Below, one piece after another: positions 53,832 through 57,613 of a stretch of DNA of 57,613 bases. Within the stretch, counting starts at the first letter, position 1, and each line of letters opens with the position of its first letter. Under the pieces are notes generated by a model. That model ran no database searches. It saw only the letters and a list, made by a program, of their open reading frames with translations, and was not told the DNA's origin. The DNA lies in contig JAUSTR010000013.1 in assembly GCA_030812955.1 (NCBI GenBank), positions 1-57,613 on the forward strand, in the 5' to 3' direction. The translations under genes and the position numbers were made by a program. Origin of the DNA: Bacillus alveayuensis. GTDB taxonomy: Bacteria > Bacillota > Bacilli > Bacillales > Aeribacillaceae.

Positions 53832-55485
53832 TCTCCATAGAAAACGTTTAGACTTCGCCAAAAAATCGGCAAGAGCATGGCAAAATTATTTTGATGCACA
53901 TGGTCTATTGCCGAACATTACGTTAAGTCCTGAACAAATTTCTGTTGTACAGCAAGAAGAGGATCAAATGTTAATTAACGGTTCGGCTGGTAGCGGCAAA
54001 AGTCTGACTCTGCTTTATAAACTATTAAAAGTCATGGAGCAGGAAAATGAACCAAAGCGAATTTTGTATTGTTCATTTAATACGACTTTAATTGAAGATG
54101 CTAGAAAAAGAATAGAGCAATCGCATAAATTTCATGAAATCAAAGAAAAACATACTCTTCATATGAAAACTTTTCATAATATGGCAGCGGAAACTTTACG
54201 GGAAATCGGCTTTAAAAATGCGGAGTTTTTACGAATCAATCTCGAAAATTTGCGGCGTTATGAGGATGCTATTACACGCCGCACCATTGCGCTTGTCGAT
54301 TCTTTTATGGAAAGTGAAGAATATAAAAAGCTACCGCCAGAACAAAAACTTTATAAAACACATGCTGGTACATTTTTAATGGATGAGATTCTATGGATGA
54401 AGGCCAATGGTTTTATTACAGAAGAATCTTATTATAATTGTGAACGTGTGGGGAGAGGGAATAATCCGCGATTAACAAAAGAACAACGACGGACTATTTT
54501 CAAATTATATGAGAAATACCATGAACTATTAAAAAAACAGTTTCATGATCATTTGGATTTAGAAGATTATGCTTTGTTGTTACTTAAACATTATGAAGAT
54601 ATTCCAGAATCATTGAAGTATGACTATATTTTTGTAGATGAGGTACAGGATTTGCAGGCAATGCAGTTGAAGGCGTTAGTAGGACTCGTTAAAAAATCCA
54701 TTGTTGTTTCCGGCGATCCTAAGCAGCGCATTTATAAACGAAGCCCATTTTCTTATCGGGAATTAGGCTTGCATATCGAAGGGAGAAAAACTCGAAATTT
54801 GCGAACAAACTATCGATCAACGAAACAAATAATGAAGCTAGCAAGCAGTTTACAGTTTCTTGATGAAGAAAATGACCGCTTCGATGATCAACGTTTTGTT
54901 AGAGAAGGAAAAAAACCTTCTATTTATTATTTTCAGCATTCAAAAGAATTAAATCATCATCTAGTAAAGCAAATTAAAACGATTCAGAAAAACGATCCGG
55001 ATTCGACGATTGCTGTCATTCACCGCCACGATGCAGATAAACATGGTATCTATCAATGTCCTGTCTTTGGTGAATTAAATCGAAATTTTGATGTCGTTAC
55101 TACCTCTCAATATGGAAAAAGATTTGACCTAAATAAGCAAAAAAAGCCAATCTTTTTTACAGATGCATTTAGCGTGAAAGGTCTTGAATTTGATTATGTA
55201 TTTTTAATTCATTTTGACCGGAATCATTATCCAAGTAAAAAGAGGATAGAAGAATTAGATAAAAGAGCCGGTGATAATAAGAATAGTGACAGCTACAATG
55301 CCGACTACGACACTATTTTAAATGACGAAAAGAAAGTTCTTTACGTGGCCATTACTCGAGCGAAAAAAGAAGTACAATTGATGTATACTGGTAAAAATTT
55401 CAGAAGTATTTCACCATTTATAAGAAATTTTTATAAAGAAGATTATGATGCAGTTGGCTTTGATTCAAGCATTTATTCAAAATAG
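53806..55485 (+). CDS. Second UvrD/Rep-like SF1 helicase
   Basis: A protein of about 559 residues with NGSAGSGKSLTL (Walker A, about residue 58), IFVDEVQDLQ (Walker B, about 275), SGDPKQRIY (III), LRTNYRST (IV), SVKGLEFDYVFL (V) and VLYVAITRAKKE (VI, about 525). It is shorter than UvrD/PcrA and has no extra nuclease domain. The start is taken at ATG 53806 behind AAGGA; ATGs at 53785, 53815 and 53821 are alternatives. It overlaps the AddB-like gene by 26 bases. A GajB-like role (Gabija helicase) was considered, but no GajA partner is present. Confidence 0.82.
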   Translation: MSSMQMTANLHRKRLDFAKKSARAWQNYFDAHGLLPNITLSPEQISVVQQEEDQMLINGSAGSGKSLTLLYKLLKVMEQENEPKRILYCSFNTTLIEDARKRIEQSHKFHEIKEKHTLHMKTFHNMAAETLREIGFKNAEFLRINLENLRRYEDAITRRTIALVDSFMESEEYKKLPPEQKLYKTHAGTFLMDEILWMKANGFITEESYYNCERVGRGNNPRLTKEQRRTIFKLYEKYHELLKKQFHDHLDLEDYALLLLKHYEDIPESLKYDYIFVDEVQDLQAMQLKALVGLVKKSIVVSGDPKQRIYKRSPFSYRELGLHIEGRKTRNLRTNYRSTKQIMKLASSLQFLDEENDRFDDQRFVREGKKPSIYYFQHSKELNHHLVKQIKTIQKNDPDSTIAVIHRHDADKHGIYQCPVFGELNRNFDVVTTSQYGKRFDLNKQKKPIFFTDAFSVKGLEFDYVFLIHFDRNHYPSKKRIEELDKRAGDNKNSDSYNADYDTILNDEKKVLYVAITRAKKEVQLMYTGKNFRSISPFIRNFYKEDYDAVGFDSSIYSK

Positions 55486-55496
55486 GAGGGAGTCTT

Positions 55497-56033
55497 TTGT
55501 CAAAGATTCAGTTTGAAATCAAAAAACAAATTGCAACATTATCTGGCTCATCTAAAGGATGGAGTAAAGAACTAAACCTTATTAGTTGGAACGGTTATCC
55601 TCCAAAATATGATATAAGAGATTGGGATGCTTCACATGCGAAAATGGGAAAAGGTGTTACTCTTTCAGAAGAGGAGTTAAAAGTGTTATACTACGCATTA
55701 AAGCAGTTATTTGAGGGAAGTCAACCGGAAGAACATCAACCGCAAAACTATAACTGGCAAGAGCGAGTTAATGGGTGGTTAGAAAGTTCTCCATTATTTA
55801 TTCAACAAATCAAAAATATTCTTATGTTCATGAAAGAAAAAGGGTACCCGATCGAGAAACAAAGACAATTACTAATCGGAACACAATCTGCAGCAATTGA
55901 AGAAGCATTACAATATGAAATTGAAAGCATCAGTAGCATTTATAGCTTATTATATAGTGAGTTTATTGATTTGGTTCAAAAGTTAGAATTAGAAACATTG
56001 GAACAATTTTTTGATGTTATTGAAAAGATGTGA
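55497..56033 (+). CDS. PC4/YdbC-type ssDNA-binding domain protein with C-terminal extension
   Basis: A 178-residue protein. Residues 1-70 match the YdbC/PC4-like fold: FEIKKQIATLSGSSKGWSKE, LNLISWNGYPPKYDIRDW and KMGKGVTLSEEE are close to YdbC, a homodimeric ssDNA-binding protein of about 70 residues. Residues 75-178 are an added helical domain, possibly for partner binding. TTG start at 55497 behind GGAGGGAG, 11 bases after the helicase. It completes a four-gene DNA-end or ssDNA-processing block. Confidence 0.8.
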   Translation: MSKIQFEIKKQIATLSGSSKGWSKELNLISWNGYPPKYDIRDWDASHAKMGKGVTLSEEELKVLYYALKQLFEGSQPEEHQPQNYNWQERVNGWLESSPLFIQQIKNILMFMKEKGYPIEKQRQLLIGTQSAAIEEALQYEIESISSIYSLLYSEFIDLVQKLELETLEQFFDVIEKM

Positions 56034-56060
56034 TTTAGCCATCTGTTTTGAAGAGAGGTT

Positions 56061-56157
56061 ATTCCTCGGAAGTATATCTTGGGTCAAGGTGTATGATTTC
56101 CAAGATGGTGGATTTTTTGCGTTCATTTATGCATATTTATGAGTTTTGCAACACGTT
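56061..56157 (+). repeat. IS-end direct repeat, right copy
   Basis: ATTCCTCGGAAGT..GTATGATTT..GGTGGATTTTTT..GAGTTTTGCAACACGTTC: a diverged copy of 34192-34288 in the same orientation, with the same 13-base terminal motif AGTTTTGCAACAC. No transposase accompanies it. It lies exactly between the helicase block and the MazG-like gene. Confidence 0.75.
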
Positions 56158-56194
56158 CTAAATTCTTAATAATAAAAGTTCAGAGGGGATCACA

Positions 56195-56527
56195 TTGAAA
56201 CACTTACAGCAAAAAATGATCGCATTTCGAGATGCTCGCAATTGGAGGCAGTTTCATAATCCAAAAGATTTAGCAATTTCCTTGACGTTAGAAGCGGGGG
56301 AATTGCTGGAAAATTTCCAATGGAAAACAAGCGAAGAAGCAGTTCAAGCTAATTTTGAAAATATTAAGGATGAACTAGCTGATATTGTTATTTACGCACT
56401 TTTGTTGTCACATGAATTAGGCATTGATTTAGAAGAAGCAATCATCAATAAAATGGAGAAAAATGAAAAAAAGTATCCGATTGAAAAAGCGTTTGGTTCA
56501 AAGAAAAAATATGATGAACTAAAGTAG
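56195..56527 (+). CDS. MazG-like nucleotide pyrophosphohydrolase
   Basis: A 110-residue all-alpha NTP-pyrophosphatase of the MazG/dCTPase (RS21-C6-like) type. The metal-binding acidic residues are in LTLEAGELLENFQW (about residue 29-42) and KDELADIVIYALLL (about 62-75). Such enzymes hydrolyse (d)NTPs to monophosphates and are frequent in phages and defence islands. TTG start at 56195 behind AGAGGGG. It lies outside the IS-end repeat, so it may belong to older flanking DNA. Downstream, 56528-56720 holds a short broken frame (VVDEENALVLWN) that I cannot assign. Confidence 0.85.
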   Translation: MKHLQQKMIAFRDARNWRQFHNPKDLAISLTLEAGELLENFQWKTSEEAVQANFENIKDELADIVIYALLLSHELGIDLEEAIINKMEKNEKKYPIEKAFGSKKKYDELK

Positions 56528-56720
56528 TAGATGAGGAAAATGCGCTTGTACTCTGGAACATCTGAACAATTTTTACAAGATAAGACTCAAAAGCAATTGT
56601 TGAAGAATTAAGAGAAAGTTTTTTGACTATATAAATCCAACTTAAACTCTCAATAGGTGAATCAAACATGCAAATAAATTGACGTTCTTTTTATAGCAGC
56701 AGGAGCCTTTTAAATATGTT

Positions 56721-56964
56721 CAAAAATCGAGTTTGATTTATACAATAATCCTGAATGGGCGCTTGCCATTGACAAAGATGGTGAAGAAAACTGTACTTCG
56801 TTCTTGAAACGAAAGGCACGGGAATTGAAGAATTTTTACGTCCAGAAGAAAGAGCGAAAATTGACTTTGTCTGCAAACATTTTTAAGCAATCGGTACAAA
56901 TATTGAATTCATCAGACCAAAGAAAGATGTGAAACTATTTATGCTGCGGGCACTAAGCCGTTAA
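56721..56964 (+). pseudogene. Type III restriction enzyme Res, C-terminal nuclease-domain remnant
   Basis: Reads KIEFDLYNNPEWALAIDKDG, shifts frame near 56790 to YFVLETKGTGIEEFLRPEE and RAKIDFVCKHF, hits TAA, then FIRPKKDVKLFMLRALSR. The NPEWA...FVLETKG pattern with ExK is the PD-(D/E)XK site at the end of type III Res subunits. One frameshift, one stop and the missing helicase part show it is dead. Confidence 0.72.
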
Positions 56965-56978
56965 TAATTCATTTACGA

Positions 56979-57009
56979 CAGAAGTTGTAGGGCTTCTGTT
57001 TTTTTTGTT
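56979..57009 (+). terminator. Terminator after the Res remnant
   Basis: CAGAAG-N8-CTTCTG followed by a long T-run. Confidence 0.8.
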
Positions 57010-57313
57010 GTTCTCACGACATGATTTGACAATATTTTTCACGGGGATTAGTTAGGATAAAGAAAAAGGACTTTTGGTGTAGGGGAAAAATGTCGATTTA
57101 AAGGTGGAGGGAGGTAATCTTATCACTCAAAAAATTTATTTACATTCTCAATTTGTAGATTATATAAGTACACACTAGCATTGCAGTAATTAAATCTGAT
57201 GATTCAAAATACTAAGAATGTTCAATTTTTTTATTGATTTCGAAACAAAAAAATCCTTTACAATGGAAGTACAGGTGGTTCCTGTCCAAATCCAATCGTA
57301 AAGGAAAACCGAT

Positions 57314-57518
57314 ATGGACAAGAATACACTAATTTCATCATTTGGTAAATGGGTTTCACCCATAAATATTCAAAAACTTACTGAACAAGTCAAAGAATTG
57401 AAACAGGACTATTACACAAAAAAGCTTACAACAGAAGCCTATATTAAACTTTTATTGGTAGCCCAGTTGCACGAATTTGAGAGCTTAGAGGAAATGAGTG
57501 ATGCACTTGTAGACGAAG
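57314..57518 (+). pseudogene. IS4-family transposase, N-terminal fragment
   Basis: Begins MDKNTLISSFGKWVSPIN and runs to DALVDE, the recognisable N-terminus of an IS4-family DDE transposase common in Geobacillus and Anoxybacillus. It is cut after about 68 codons where another element begins. Upstream, 57010-57313 has no gene; the 5' end of this IS probably lies there (near 57250). Confidence 0.8.
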
Positions 57519-57613
57519 TGTAAATTAGCACATTATTTCAGAATCCCTTTTTCAAATTATTTCAGGCGGATTCGGAAATAATGTGCAAAATTTTTGCGGA
57601 TTGTTCCGGATTT
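57519..57613. mobile_element. Terminal region of a probable IS21-family element
   Basis: Starts with TG (TGTAAATTAGCACATTATTTC), the 5'-TG end usual for IS21-family elements, and contains internal inverted copies (GCACATTATTTC and GAAATAATGTGC). The element interrupts the IS4 transposase frame after GACGAAG and runs out of the window. The family call is an inference from end structure. Confidence 0.45.

Noticed and set aside
53806-56033. Gabija (GajA/GajB)
   Set aside because: The second helicase has GajB-like size, but no OLD-type TOPRIM ATPase (GajA) gene is adjacent.
1-57613. CRISPR arrays, tRNA or rRNA genes
   Set aside because: Looked for regular short repeats with spacers and for tRNA/rRNA signatures; none seen.

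Overview
The window looks like a chromosome segment of a low-GC, Gram-positive, probably thermophilic member of the Bacillaceae (Geobacillus/Parageobacillus/Anoxybacillus type). This rests on strong AGGAGG ribosome sites with frequent TTG/GTG starts, a yngJ-to-yngE leucine-degradation operon, YlmA- and YdbC-like proteins, a CIRCE element, Bacillus-type Pho boxes, and an IS4-family transposase start typical of that group. The genus is an inference.

Layout. (1) 1-1300: the 3' half of copper ATPase copA, cut off by a foreign sequence end, followed by copZ. (2) 1.6-10.2 kb: ordinary chromosomal genes: a chemoreceptor, htpG behind a perfect CIRCE operator, a YlmA-like ABC ATPase, a 35-codon small ORF with its own terminator-like hairpin, a lipid kinase, and a zinc dehydrogenase/class II aldolase pair. 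(3) 10.4-19.1 kb: a TetR regulator, a double palindromic operator and a seven-gene isovaleryl-CoA (leucine) catabolic operon. (4) 19.2-26.9 kb: a poorly coding accessory zone with a membrane protein, small hypotheticals, a serine hydrolase of different base composition, and gene debris: an NAD-dependent dehydrogenase C-terminus, a RelE-like toxin, a possible HNH/McrA-type restriction gene and a duplicated 5' end of a coiled-coil gene. (5) 26.7-33.3 kb: a six-gene operon (PHP phosphoesterase, TIM-barrel isomerase, SurE, and an AfuABC/FbpABC-type ABC importer) preceded by two Pho-box pairs, best read as phosphate-starvation-controlled uptake and use of a phosphorylated organic compound.

(6) 33.3-57.6 kb: a defence island. 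A decayed IS lies at its left edge. A 97-bp copy of that IS end recurs in the same orientation at 56.06-56.16 kb, so the two copies bracket the island. Inside is a type 3 BREX system: brxF-brxC-pglX, then pglZ-brxA-brxHII. The brxHII helicase is interrupted by one stop codon and one frameshift. Downstream are an HsdR remnant and a tightly coupled four-gene block that I do not recognise as a named system: an AddA-like SF1 helicase without nuclease domain, an AddB-like protein that keeps the four iron-sulphur cysteines but seems to have lost the nuclease core between them, a second UvrD-like helicase, and a PC4/YdbC-type ssDNA-binding protein with a C-terminal extension. A MazG-like gene, a type III Res remnant and an IS4 gene broken by what looks like an IS21-family end close the window.

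The four-gene block at 48.9-56.0 kb is the best candidate for an undescribed system. Whether it acts with BREX or independently cannot be told from sequence alone.
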